DNA of 64,000 nt. Source: Trogon surrucura. Lineage: Eukaryota; Chordata; Aves; Trogoniformes; Trogonidae. The first letter of the stretch is position 1. Every line of letters begins with the position of its first letter. The notes under the pieces are model-generated. The model saw only the letters and a list, made by a program, of their open reading frames with translations, searched no databases and had not been told where the DNA came from. The stretch lies in assembly GCA_020746105.1 (NCBI GenBank), contig CM036617.1:142642518-142706517 (forward strand). The letters run 5' to 3'. Positions 11,413 to 23,033 of the stretch are shown one piece after another. The position numbers and the translations under genes were made by a program.

Positions 11413-12414
11413 ATGAAGGCGCCCAAAAGGCCCTGGAAGTTGCTCTGGCCACAGTGGTCAATGTGCCAGTCATTTGTCATAAAAAGACAAGGAAGAATTT
11501 CTCTTCTTCATTGTGTTAAATACAATTTCAGCCTCAATCTTCTCACAGTTGAGTGCATGTAACCCAGCACATATTTCTCTGGTGGGATGCTGGTCCCTTT
11601 CCCTTTGAGAAGACCAGGCACATGATCAGGACAGGAGAAGCGAAGTGAGCTGATGAAAATTAATTTGTGGGTACCCCAGTGATACTGCCCTGGTTCATAT
11701 GCTAAGTCACCAGCATGTGGCTGGATACTGTGCAGGATTACTTGCTCTGGTAACAGAGCTTTTGCTCCTTTGTGCTGTTCTTACAACCAGCAAGCTCTGC
11801 AGGATGAATGGTCCCTCCCTGGTGCCAGAAGCGGGACTGCTGAAGGGATCAGAGCAATAATAAGCAGGAATGGCCCTAGCTAGGAAAGAAGGCAGATCTT
11901 CAGACGAACAAGAATAGATGGGGAGAGGAGGAGGGTGAAGCAGTTTGGGGCATCAGATCTGGTGGTGAAGTTAATGGCACCAGTCACTTCATGCATGGAC
12001 TTGGTGTGTGCACACTGGCTGCACCTGCCCAGGGCTGCTGTGGGAAAAAACCCTAAGGGCGATGCCAGTTCCCTGCCATCCTTGGCCCTGGATGCCCACA
12101 GCTCCTGCCTTTCCTGCCCCAGGATGCCCAAGAGCTCCTGCTCTGTGCCCAGGGTCTCTCTTTCTCAACTCAGTGGGTTGCCCTGATGTCAGGGACGAGG
12201 GCCTGGGAGAGCTGCTTGCACAGATGACATTCACAGCCCACTCCCACCACCCCTCCGAAGGCAAGCCTGACAAGCTTGGGCATGAACTGTGGCAGTTTCA
12301 GCCTAAAGTCCAATCTTAGTAGGTGCAAAGAGAAATGCACTCAAATCAAGACTTTTTGAGAGTCAAGATTTTACCCTTTTCCTGTCTGTAATTCTTCATC
12401 CTGACTCTTTTCAG
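11413..12414. other. Stretch with no recognised feature
   Basis: Slightly GC-richer around 12000-12260, which gives overlapping frames up to 103 codons on both strands. None resembles a known protein. Confidence 0.4.
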
Positions 12415-12622
12415 CTGCGGCCAAGTCAAACATCCCTAAGATCCGAGACGACCGCATTCAGCAAAGCCACACGCAGCAAATTCTTAAAGATGCAACAAGC
12501 CTTTTGCCCCCTCTCTGTTGTGTGGCTGCACTTGGGGCCCCTTTTGTTGTTGAAAGGGTTCAGTTCTGCACATCTGGAGCTGTGCAGTGCCCCACCGGGA
12601 AAGGAATACGTTTACAGCAAAT
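12415..12622 (+). other. Candidate coding exon, unassigned
   Basis: A strong acceptor-like region precedes it: a T/C-rich tract with a TAAT branch-like site ends CTCTTTTCAG at 12414. A donor-like AAT|GTAAGA follows at 12623. With two bases of phase offset the 208-bp segment is open throughout and begins AAKSNIPKIRDDRIQQSH; the next codon after the donor would be a stop. The offset-zero frame is open as well; the offset-one frame stops early. The first 80 bp have several CpG sites (CTGCGGCC, CCGAGACGACCGC), unlike the flanks, which fits selection against CpG loss. I cannot name the protein. The second half is less convincing, so the true exon, if any, may be shorter. Confidence 0.35.
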
Positions 12623-12897
12623 GTAAGAATAAATATTTACCAGAATTCATCTGTTACAACAGAACAGGAAAACTATTTAAAAACAACAACAACAATAAAG
12701 AAACCAGACAAGAAATAATGGATTGGTTAATCCCTTTGGCTGGACTGATCTATTTTTACACTAGGAATAACAAACAGATTTGCAATGAATTGTACTTATT
12801 ATTTTCAGTACAGTAGCACTGAGGGCCCTTGTTCAGGAATCAGTCTGTAACTGACATTGTTTGGTTTTACGTTGAAAATTAAAGCATCATTTTTACA

Positions 12898-13010
12898 GCA
12901 TATAATGTCAATGCTCACAAAATAATCAAGTGCTGAGCCTTCACTCCCATTGATCTGCATTTAAAGGCTCCCACTGACTCACGTGGGAGTTGGCTCAGGC
13001 CCCATAACAA
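12898..13010 (+). repeat. Diverged palindromic amniote repeat (copy 2)
   Basis: GTGCTGAGCCTTCACTCCCA, then TTGATCTGC, then CTCCCACTGACTCACGTGGGAG and GGCTCAGGCCCC: an imperfect palindrome in which CTCCCAC pairs with GTGGGAG. Bases 12910-12949 are identical to 14820-14859. Confidence 0.65.
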
Positions 13011-14164
13011 TTGCTATGCCCAAAAAATTGCTGCTGCAAGCAGGGACAAGCTTTAGATTTGTATGATGATGTTTATATTTTAAATTTTGTTTGAGGAACA
13101 GAAATATATTCTTGTTTGTGTTTCAGAACTGCTTTTTCCTTTGAGTGCTATGACAAACTTTTACTGGGCTCTAAGGCGATGCTTCATAGGTTAAGGGAGG
13201 AGTGGCTGCCACTAGTGCCTCTGCCTAGGAATAGACTAAGCATTAATGGGTGCACGTGTTTGGGTTGTACCAGGCTCAGAAAGAATGAAGGAGCAATTAC
13301 TCTGTGGTTAGAGCCATTTTTTGGTGAAACTTCTCTGCAGAGAACAAGGACTCAAGGAAGTGGATGCCTCCCAGGAGGGAGGAGAAGGAGCTGGGTATTC
13401 GAGCACGTAAACCTCAGAGGGACCTGCAGAGACAGAAGCCTTAGGGAGGATGGAAGGGGAAAAGGGCAAATGCATTTAGAGGATGATCATGCTAAAGCTG
13501 CAAGAATCTCACCGCAAGACTCGAAGGTAGACCATGTAAGCCATATAAATCTGAAACCTTGACAAGACACTGGTGTACTACACAAGGAACACTAGCCAAC
13601 AATGATGAAAGATTAGCAGAATGTGACTAAAAAGTGTATCTTAATTTACATAGATATGTACAGTCTTTATGTTATTTTAAAGAACAGAATAATGCATCAC
13701 AGGCCTTTTACAAGGTTTAAAGGTGATCGTTTTTAGAAAGTGGAGAATATACCACAAGAAAACAAGGAGGAGGTGGAGCACTGTAGAGATCAAACACCCA
13801 CCTAGCACGTCTTCTGTTTCCAGCAGTGACCAGCAGCACATGTTTGTGGGAGAGTATAAAACCGAGGATGTGCAACATTATTCATTTCCTTGTTTGGCCT
13901 GCCATTTTGGGTAATCAGCTCTTCAGGGACTTCCTGCGCTGGATGTTCAATATGGACAGTCATGTCCTACTGATAGAGCTTTCTGGCGTGAATTTGTCCA
14001 GTGTCTCTTTGAACCAATTCAAATATCACTCTCCTCACTGCCGCATGGCAATAAGGTCTGCAAAGTTCCTATAGGATGCCTGATGAAACATACACCACCA
14101 TTTTTCCCCCAAAATTGCTAATGTCATTTTTTGTGCCCTGTTGCTTCTGTTGTAAAACTTAGTT
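13011..14164. other. No recognised feature; one 148-codon open frame
   Basis: A plus-strand frame at 13116-13562 begins just after an acceptor-like TTGTGTTTCAG. Its translation is rich in R, G and L with no domain that I recognise, so I do not call it a gene. Confidence 0.35.
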
Positions 14165-14395
14165 ACCGATGGTTAACTGACATCTCTCTCTTCCCATTTA
14201 AGAATTTAGAGGCTTCTCCCATACCCCTCCTCAACCCTGTCTTTTCTGAAGGACTTCTAGTCTATGCTACTTGTGCAGTGGAACCACAGACACCTTTGCT
14301 CATATTTGGTGTCCTTTGATGGGTCTTCTCTAGTTCTCCAGTCTCCTGAAATGGATGAGGATCAGACCTGCATATTGCAGTCATGATTTTGGAAA
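14165..14395 (-). mobile_element. Ancient CR1-type LINE remnant (minus strand)
   Basis: The order GGCTTCTCCCATACCCCT, GTGTCCTTTGATGGGTCTTC, TCTAGTTCTCCAGTCTCC, GATCAGACCTGCATATTGCA parallels the reverse complement of old amniote CR1/L3 copies (decayed ATCATTTTTGTTGCCCT ... CCAGAACTGCACACAGTATT). Heavily decayed. Confidence 0.45.
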
Positions 14396-14810
14396 GGGTT
14401 TTTTTAAGCTATTGGTGAATCTGAGGAAGATGGCAGTGATCTGACGGCTGATCGTATGGAGTTGTGAAGTCTATCTAATTTTGCTCAAAACACCAGTAAG
14501 GTAAGAAATAGATCATCTCCATATACCTATTTACGGTATAGTCTTTTCTTTCTCTGTAAACTTAAATTATTTTATGGAGGATCAACTAGTACAATTAAGG
14601 CCCTTTGAACACAAAGGTATTTCTGTTTTCTTCAAGAAACTAAGTGCCCACGTGAGCTGGAGATAAAAATCACCTAAGGAAAATCATAACATATATATTT
14701 GAAAATCCTAAATTCAATCCTTGGGTGATTGTGGAAAGACCTGTAAGAATTACTTCCAAATTAGGTATTTAAAAATAATCCACTGGCTGCTGCTTTTTTT
14801 ACTGTTTGGA

Positions 14811-14866
14811 GCATATGTTAATGCTCACAAAATAATCAAGTGCTGAGCCTTCACTCCCACTGATTT
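14811..14866 (+). repeat. Diverged palindromic amniote repeat (copy 3)
   Basis: Shares 40 identical bases with copy 2 (14820-14859 against 12910-12949) and extends through a similar GCATATGTTA left edge and an ACTGATTTATGC right edge. The second palindrome arm is missing. Confidence 0.7.
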
Positions 14867-16277
14867 ATGCAAAGAAATCAGAGAATTCAAATAATGGGAA
14901 AACTGCTCCTTCCCCACCCTTTACAGCTGATCCAGTGCCCCAGCCCTGTTTTCATTCAGGGCTCTAAATTCTAATCTAAATCATTGACCGGATGCAGTGT
15001 GGAAAAAATACCTTGAAATAAACAAGCTTCTATATTTATACACATCCTTTTTTGTTTATGATAAAAATTACCAAGAAGATGCACGTTTCTGGAAATAAAG
15101 TCATTCTTCACAGAAATAAACAAAATAAGAAAAAGGCAATCCAGTGTTACATCAGTGGTTGAAGGACAGAGAAGGGATGCACTCTGAATTTTGCTGAAGG
15201 GTTTGATAAGCTGTGGAAGAGCTCTGCAAGAGTAAAGCACAGAAACTCGTCACTATCCATCCAACAGTGGCAGAAGAACACAGGTTACACAGCAAATAAG
15301 CAAAAGCTGACGGATTCTACTGAGGCTGGAAACCTTTTCTTGCCACGCTGACATATTAATCTGTCCCACTGTCTATCCTCTCCCACCTCCTAACGCTAGC
15401 CACATCTCAACAGGTTCACCTGTCCTCAGGGGCTATGATGGTGTATAATACTTCCTCTGTTGTGACCAGTTTTAATTATATGTTTTAATTGAGTGTATGG
15501 CTGCTCTGTTGAAGGACACAGCCATATTGCGAGTTGGTGAGTAGCAGGCCTGGTATTCATGGCGTTTATTTCACTGTGAATCAGCTACCTGAGTCACATC
15601 CGCATGGGGAGACAAGTCCTCAGGTGCTTTTTTTGCAACTGTTCATTTTAGTTTTCCATAAAAACAAAGAGAGAAGACCACTGGAAAAAAAGCTTCATTC
15701 ATTGGTACCAGGAATTTTGTGAGCGTTATACATCTTTTTCCTCACTGATTATAATTCTATGCCGATAGAAAACACTGAGCAGAAGGCTTATTACCTACTA
15801 AACCTCATCTGAAGCAGAAACTCCTGGCAATATGCAAATCATTCAAGGTAAATTTTACTGGTATGATATTTATTATATCCAGATTAAGTCAGTGGACATA
15901 CTAAGATCTAACAAAAGCCCTATAGTTTTAAGGCTATTGCTGGTATCTTGACAACCTAATAAAAGAGATCCAGCATCATTTCATGCAGCAAAGTAACCTC
16001 ACTGACTTGGACGACAGTTGCACAAAAACTACTGCAGGGCAGAAACAGCCAACGTTAATGAAAAAGAATAATATCCCCCAAATCTAAGGTTATGCAATTG
16101 TGTGGCAGTGCAGAATGCCTAGAAATGGAGAGTGCCAACAGAACATAAAACAGTAGGACACTAAGTCCATGCAAATGATTTATAAGGGGACATTTTCCTT
16201 AGTGAAATCATGTAGCGTTAACTGAATGGCTTCTTGCTGTTCCAGTAAGTCCTAACTATGGCCTGTTGTGTCTTGGT

Positions 16278-16345
16278 GATAGCCACAAGTGACTCTGCTG
16301 AAGTCAACAGAGTAACCTCTGTGTATATGTGGTCCCTCAGAGTGA
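16278..16345 (+). repeat. Diverged palindromic amniote repeat (copy 4)
   Basis: GACTCTGCTGAAGTCAACAG then AGTAACCTCTGTGTATATG. ACTCTG and CAGAGT flank TGAAGTCAA. It fits the TGAAGTCAATGGAGTTAC motif seen in many bird and turtle loci. Confidence 0.55.
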
Positions 16346-17119
16346 AGCAAAGACAGGGTCTTTATTTCTGAACAGGAGTGATGGTACTATGACACAGTAC
16401 TTTTTACGTATTGCTATAATAGTTCTTTTATGGTCGCTATGATTTTTCTGGCACACTAAATGAGGGGTGTATGTTTTGTGATTTAATTTTTCAGCTTCTG
16501 GTGTCCTGCTTCTAACCTAGAAAGCAAACTAGCATGTTTTCAGCATTGAGAACAGAGACTAGTTTTGCCATCTGTAATTGCAGAAAGCAAAGCAGAGGAA
16601 GAAAGATATTGTGTGTCTGAACATGGGAAATACAAGAGGCAATACACACACAAAGAAGTAAGTAGGGCAATATTCTATATACAGCAGTATTTAGCATCGA
16701 GGATTTGTTAAAAGAGAGAAAACAAAAGAAGCAAGCTCAAACCCAAACTGCTTTAGAGGTCAGCTGTTTCAGGACCAAGCTCTTGAAACCTCTCAAGAAA
16801 AAAAAAAAAAAGAAATTATTCCCAGACAAAGAGAATGCAGTGAAAGCCGGTCTTGGACGCATGTTAAATAACAGCACTGCCTTGAGATAAATGGGTGTTG
16901 GGGAGAAATTAGAAAGGCCATCACTCCTAGGGCTTTGTTTCCATGGGATCCCAGACTTTTAAGTTTACTTTAACTAAAGATTAAATTTCTCTCAGATGAT
17001 TTCTCTTAAGGAAAAGCATGAGTTAAAATGGAATGGGGAAGCATAAACAAGTTGAATGTCATAGACTAGTAAATAACAACAAATAGTGGTCCTAAAGGAA
17101 TGGCTGCGGATTTCAAGGA

Positions 17120-17195
17120 GACATGGGCTCATGCAGGATGTGAGTAACTCCCGTAGACTTCCCACTATCTTTAAGTGGGCTCCCACTGACGTTAT
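17120..17195 (+). repeat. Diverged palindromic amniote repeat (copy 5)
   Basis: AACTCCCGTAGACTTCCCAC, ATCTTTAAGTGGGCTCCCAC, TGACG. CCCACT and AGTGGG form a short stem. Similar in kind to copies 2 and 4, but weaker. Confidence 0.4.
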
Positions 17196-18689
17196 CAGTA
17201 TCCTGTGGTGAGAGAATAGGACCAATATTTTTAGATTTGTGTACAGTAGCTATTTTCTGAAGTTGTTACAACACTAGTATATTTTTAGGGGTTCATTACA
17301 TGAAGTTGAAGAGCCGTTGCGTTCTGTTGTGTCATACACGGCGTGCGAACTTCCTGGAGCTCATCTGCTCCTTTGATCCTACCAACCACAATAGCAGCAG
17401 AGCTGACTCAGTGCCCACCACTATTTCTTCCTTAATAGGAGCTCCCCAGGTAGGGGGAAATGTGCAAAACAGAGGACAGTAACAGCTATATCAACTCTGA
17501 ATCCAACACTGACATGATATCCAGTGCAGATGGGAAGTGTCTGAGCAGTATCAGAACTATTGCAGATATTTCATGTGTCTGCCTTCTGACATTCTGTAGT
17601 GGTACTATGTCACCATATCCTAGAGCATATTTTGCATACTTTGCAAGTACAGTAATGTCATGCTATAGCAACCATAAATTTCTTGCAGCTATCTGTGCTT
17701 ATTGTGTAGATAACACTGTTTGATAGATAGACTGCAAGGACTGATGCACATTTAGAACTCATAACTGATCGTATTTTGACTAAAAGTTGACACAGAGAGG
17801 TAATTTCTAGGTGTTTTTTTTTTCCTGGTGTATGTTTAAGGGAAAGACTGAAAGTCAGTTTTCTTTTGTAAAGTTTCTTCAAGTTTCCTGCTATGATTGT
17901 TACTTAAAATAACAAAAATATGATGTTCTACTAAATCTATATTTTCTTTATTGCCTTCCTTTTCATCAGTGAATAGTTAATTTGTGTTGTCAGTGACACA
18001 TGCTAGCTGTTAGAAAACCTAAATAAAATTATACAATGCCTTATGATAGATATACTGTTTCTCCACTTCTCACTGCTATATGCACAATCCTTCATGACAG
18101 CTGTTTAAGATACATGGTTCTGACTTTCTCCATAATGCCAGTATCTTATGTAAATTTAGTATAAAAATAACAGAGCATCACTTAATTTTGAAAATATGTC
18201 AGCAACTTAATTTTTATGTACAATATTTTGAGAACAGTTATGTAAGCTTAACTTTATGCATTTCAACAGAATTTGCAAAATACTTGTGAGTTAGAGAATC
18301 ACACAATGTATTTTAAATAGATACATAAATAAAAATTTTGTCAAGATTTTCTATACTGTCTCTTCAGACCAATCCCCTCAACATAGTGCATCTCAGACTT
18401 TCAGTGGTTTATGAAGCAACATTACAATTGTCTGAGAGGTGTTTTCTTTGTTTTCCTCATCTCTCCATTTTCTTTCTTTCCTTGTATCTCCATCTCTCAC
18501 AGGTAGAAGGCTGTGCAGAAACCACTTACTTACTTTTTGTTGTTGTTGTTTTTGGGTGTACATGATAGTGAACATTTCTATTAGTAAAAGAAGAGTTGAA
18601 GATGAGCACCAATTTATACTTGAAGCAGAAGCTGGTGATATCTTAAGTAATGCAACACACTGAACTACAGTAGACAGACAGGCGGGCAG

Positions 18690-18885
18690 TAAGTTACCCT
18701 GGTTCGAAGTATCTTTAAGATAACATTTTGGTTGGCTTGCAACTGCCGCACTGGGGGAGCTCACAAGTGAGGCAAGGCTGGGCCTCATTAATACTTGGAT
18801 GGGAGATCTCCAGACAGCGTTAAGATTTATTTCAGAAAGTTGCATTAGTGAATTGATACCTGGCACTTTGAGTTGGTGCTGTCTC
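18690..18885 (+). mobile_element. 5S-rRNA-derived SINE (AmnSINE1 / 5S-Sauria type)
   Basis: 18757-18812 lines up without gaps with the 3' half of vertebrate 5S rRNA: AAGTGAGGCAAGGCTGGGCC corresponds to the AAGCTAAGCAGGGTCGGGCC region, and ATTAATACTTGGATGGGAGA to the TTAGTACTTGGATGGGAGA region. This keeps the internal RNA polymerase III C-box sequence. The sequence after 18812 is not 5S-like but resembles the tail seen after such heads in old amniote SINEs (GGTGCTGTCTCAGTG near 18872-18890). So it is a 5S-headed SINE rather than a 5S gene: the 5' third is missing and the arms are mutated. Its exact family is inferred. Confidence 0.75.
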
Positions 18886-21824
18886 AGTGTTTAGCATGTT
18901 TATAGGGATAGAATATAGCAGGAGAGAAATGGATTCCAAAGTATTTTCAGCTATTTTGTGCAATCTTTACTTCAGCATAAAAGAGAAAAGTCAGATCCAA
19001 GAGATAAGAGTGAGTGTTTTAGCACTAAAAATGCACTGCTGCTAGTCATTACGTATAAAAAGAGTTTAACTGTAACATTCTTGGCCAAGTCCCTGCTTGG
19101 GTTCTTTCTGCCCACAGGTGCAGATTCACATGGGGCTTGAGTCAATCTAAAATCACATTGCTACTGTGGCAGGAAAAGACCTGCTCTCCTCCACCAGTTC
19201 CAGGTACATACTCCTTACTCTGTCCTGCTGTGGCCAAAAGGCAACCCTACAAAACACGGAAGTAATGCAGAAATGACCACATGGATCAATGTGATTTAAT
19301 GATGCCAGCACAAGGGATGTGGTGGCGACCTACAGCTGGGAGTCAGGCATGGCTGTTCTACTTGCCACTCTCAAACAGACTCAGGGGACTGCTGAAGCAG
19401 TCCCCTGCAATCCCTCAGTGGTTTATTTTTGAGAAGACACTCTGCTCATCCTGTCCTGGACCTTTCTTTGCAGAGTTATTTCCATGAGCTGTCACATCCC
19501 CTCAAAGGACGAGAGAAAATGAGTGACTAGGCTTTATCTTCCATACTAAGGGTGCTGACCTTCCACAAGGCCTAAAGTTTTCAGCTCCCTTTGTTTCCAC
19601 AGAATCCAAATCCACTGAGAGTAAAGAGCTCTCCTAAAATCTTCTGAAGCCTCTCTAAGGGCATCGCAGAGAGTACGTGAGGTCCTGGTTGCAATGCGTG
19701 TGTTTAGGTTGCCATCTCATTTTTTTCGAAACGTGTCAGGCTCCCCAAATGCTTTGTGATTTACAGGAACTTTCTGCTGAGAGGCTTTTTCCTCTCTGGC
19801 ATTAATTTCTAGGGGAAAGTCTGAGGTTCTTGTCATGACAGTATGTGTGTATCTGTGCATACATGTAGGTACATACATGTATATATAAACATAAAGATGT
19901 ACACACATAAAATCTTCTGGCAAAATAAGGATGGTCAAATTGTTGATTACAGAAGCATTTCTATCACTATATGAAATTTAAAACTTTGTGGCTTATTCAT
20001 AATCTTTTACTTTTGTTTTTTGGTTTTTTTTTTTCTCTGCTTTAATCGATGGCAATTTCAAGTCAGAGTCGTGCACCAGCCAGTGATGGGAATGGAAACA
20101 TCTTTCTGCTTCTTCCAAATGTAATCTCCAAACCAGCCTTCCCTCACGCTGCCCTTTCAGCAGTGATACATTGGAAAGCATTTCACAGCTCCAGCTGTTT
20201 TTTCTATGCACAGGAGAGATTCCTGGTCTCAGCTGTGTAAATGTTTTAACTGAGATTCATGCTTGGCTATTCAGGTCATTGCTTTCTCTTCCGGCCCACA
20301 CAGGCCAAAATGCATCTCTATAAGCATAAAGTGTCCAAAATCAACACAGTATTTTTCACTTGAACACATCCATGGCACGTGGCTCACTCAAAGTACAGGG
20401 TACAATGCCAAGCAGTAGATTTGTACATTTGCCTGATATGAACTTAGGATGATTTACAAAAAAAAAGATGCAATAGCCGTGTTGTGTGACTTTGTAAATC
20501 TGACTTGCCAGAAACACTTTCCAAAGAAGAAACCCAAAGAAATCAAACTCTCCCTTCTGCCTTAAGAAAGGACTAATCTAATGTGGGAAGCATTCTTAAA
20601 ATATGTAATTTATATTCAGAATTATGACATGTTTCTCTCTGAATTCAGGTAACCCTCTATCTCCTTTACTGAAAGTAAAACAATTTTCCTTCTGCTGTTT
20701 TGACTTTATTGTACAAGATTTTTAGGGACACCTTGAAACTCAACAGCAGTTAAATGATTAAAACACCTTTAGTTATAGAAAGACCTAGGTAGCTCTAGAG
20801 ACAGGTTTAATCAATGCACAAATTTGCAGGGATTGTGTTCCCACATGTTCTCATTCTGGCTGCAACTCTTTGCAATGTCTACCAAAGCTAATGGAACCCA
20901 ACACACACCCTCCTGTGGTCCTTTCGTGACTCTCCCCTAGAGGTTTGTTTCTAATAATCAGTGTAATCATAAAACCAGGAACTTGAGTGCTATTTTTAGT
21001 AATGTTCGTGAGGAGGTCATGAGTTTTTTTGTGATCCAAACTTGAAGACTTTCTGAACTCAGTGCCTAGGTATTTTGCTGTTTGACATGTCCTCTGTTCT
21101 CAGCACCCAGAAACCAGTTTTTGGTATTTCAGTAGCTAATTCATTGTTACGAATACTTATCCTTGTTGCTTGACAGTGCAAAGCTAACTGATTGCTGGGC
21201 ACCCAGAGAAGGGCTCCCAAGCAAATGCTCATGAGGCCACCGTTTGCAGCTGGTTTGGCTCATGGGCTGGGCTCACAGACACATGGCTGCTGGCATGCAC
21301 AAGGAAGGCAGAAGGCTTTACTACTGCATGGAAGTCCTTACTCAATAAAACTAGATAGCTCTGGCCTTGGTATAGATGCATTTAAGTCTCAAAGAATATG
21401 TATGTCATAAAAATAACATAGTTCTGCAGTTGACCTTGCAAATCAGGATGTCTTCCATCTTTCCCTAAACTTGGAAAACAACAACAACAAAAAAGGGTCT
21501 AAGGCTGAGAGATTGATGCAGCTGTCTTAAACCATCTCCATTTGTGTATCATTGTCATTGTCACTGTTGTTACAAACTCCTCCTTCTCTTTGCCAGCTGG
21601 AGTCTGTGAGCCTTACCAGACAAGGATCATCAACATGTCCAACAAGGGAATACTCTACCTGCCAAGCTATTCGATAAGCTTCATATTTCTTTTTCTACCT
21701 TGGTAAATCTATATATGAGCTTTGTCTTTGTATTTCATTCCAACTGCATTTATCTCCACAGATTTGAGTCAAAGTTGGCAATAGTTCTGGAACAAAAAAT
21801 CAGTTTTGGCAGGGAAAAAAATGA
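18881..21824. other. Mostly single-copy stretch, no gene seen
   Basis: Contains one perfect 11-bp hairpin (19382-19407) and a degenerate TG/TA-rich area at 19838-19900. No recognised repeat family or coding frame. Confidence 0.4.
19382..19407. repeat. Perfect 11-bp inverted repeat with 4-nt loop
   Basis: CAGGGGACTGC, TGAA, GCAGTCCCCTG. The arms are fully complementary and GC-rich, so a stable hairpin would form in RNA or single-stranded DNA. It is not followed by a T run and it lies in no known element. Confidence 0.9.
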
Positions 21825-23032
21825 CAGAATCACAGAACGTTAGGGGCTGGAAGGGACCTCAAAAGATCATCTAGTCCAGCCCTCCCTGCCAGAGCAGGAT
21901 CACCTACAGTAGATCGCACAGGAACGCATCCAGACAGGTTTTGAATGTCTCCAAAGAAGGAGACTCCACAACCTCCCTGGGCAGCCTGTTCCAGTGCTCT
22001 GGCACCCTCATAGTGAAAAAAGTTTTTTCTAATATTTTTGTGGAACCTCCTATGTTCCAGCTTGTGCCCACTGCCCCTTGTCCTGTCATTGGACATCACT
22101 GAGAAGAGCCTGGCTCTGTCCTCCTGACATATTTATGAACATTAATGAGGTCACCCCTCAGCCTCCTCCAAGCTAAAGAGACCCAGCGCCTTCAGCCTTT
22201 CCTCATTAAGGGAGATGTTCCACTCCCTTCATCATCTTTGTGGCTCTGTGCTGGACTCTCTCAAGCAGTTCCCTGTCTCTCTTGAACTGAGGGGCCCAGA
22301 ACTGGACTCAATATTCCAGATGTGGCCTCACCAGGGCAGAGTAGAGGGGCAGGAGGACCTCTCTCGACCTACTTGCTACTCCCTTTCTAATACAGCCCAG
22401 GATGCCATTGGCCTTCTTGGCCACGAGGGCACATTGCTGGCTCATTGGCATCCTGCTGTCCACTAGAACCCCCAGGTCCCTTTCCCCTGCACTGCTCTAC
22501 AGCAGGGCAGTCCCCAACCTATACTGGCACATGCGGTTATTCTTTCCCAAGTGCAAAACTCTACACTTGCCCTTGTTGAACATCAGATTTCTTCCTGCCC
22601 AGCCCTCCAGCCTGTCCAGGTCTCTCTGAATGGCAGCACAGCCTTCTCGTGTGTCAGCCACTCCTCGCAGTTTCGTGTCATCAGCAAACTTGCTGACAGT
22701 GCTCTCTAATCCCTCGTCCAGGTCATTGATGAATATATTGAAAAGCACTATCTCGAGCACTGACCTCTGAGGGACCCCACTAGACACAGGCCTCCAACTG
22801 GACTCTGCCCCATTGACTACAACTCTCTGACTTCCCTTCAACCAATTAGCGACCCACCTCACTACTTGGTCATCCAGACCACACTTCCTCAGTTTACCTA
22901 TGAGAATGCTGTGGGAGACAGTGTCAAATGCCTTGCTGATGTCCAGATAGACCACATCCACTGCATGGCCACCATCCATCCACCTGGTTATGTCTCCATA
23001 AAAGGCTATCAGGGTGGTCAAACACGACATCA
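21825..23032 (-). mobile_element. CR1 LINE, 5'-truncated, with RT region (minus strand)
   Basis: About 1.2 kb of CR1 in reverse orientation. The 3' end sits at 21825 (AGAATCACAGAACG, then GGGGCTGGAAGGGACCTC and TCTAGTCCAGCCCTCCCTGC). The body carries the C-terminal part of ORF2 and most of the RT palm. Truncation at about 23032 removes the RT start, the endonuclease and ORF1, as is usual for CR1. The reading frame shifts at least once, so the copy is dead. Divergence looks moderate, making it one of the younger copies here. Confidence 0.96.
21904..22089 (-). pseudogene. CR1 ORF2 C-terminal end, frameshifted
   Basis: This frame gives the typical terminal CR1 peptide [20 protein letters not shown]. 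The overlapping frame at 21830-22099 carries the part just upstream ([16 protein letters not shown]). The two halves lie in different frames, which shows a frameshift near 22030. Confidence 0.8.
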
Positions 23033-23033
23033 A
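22497..23033 (-). pseudogene. CR1 reverse transcriptase fragment
   Basis: A 178-codon minus-strand frame with the hallmarks of a non-[20 protein letters not shown] at about residues 27-41 holds the first catalytic aspartate. SSGVPQ follows at 84-89. FINDLDEG sits at 101-108. KFADDTKL at 115-122 holds the catalytic FADD box. After it come the usual [12 protein letters not shown] and [12 protein letters not shown]. The SVLGP motif is altered to SVLEI. The N-terminal RT blocks are missing through 5' truncation and the frame ends early in YRLGTALL, so no functional enzyme is possible. Confidence 0.9.

Larger units (their letters stand above)
14396..18689. other. Mostly single-copy stretch, no gene seen
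   Basis: Besides the palindromic repeat copies listed separately and a 14-bp A run at 16798-16811, I see nothing to annotate. The frames of 60-90 codons are unremarkable. The 157-codon minus-strand frame at 18393-18866 overlaps a SINE. Confidence 0.4.

Noticed and set aside
13116..13562. 148-codon plus-strand open frame as a gene
   Set aside because: No domain, no conserved motif, composition biased to R/G/L from purine-rich DNA. An acceptor-like site upstream is not enough.
18750..18820. Functional 5S rRNA gene
   Set aside because: Only the 3' half is present, arms are mutated and no terminator T run follows. It fits a SINE head better.
18393..18866. 157-codon minus-strand open frame
   Set aside because: Runs antisense through the 5S-derived SINE and a TTG repeat (giving QQQQ). 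No known domain.
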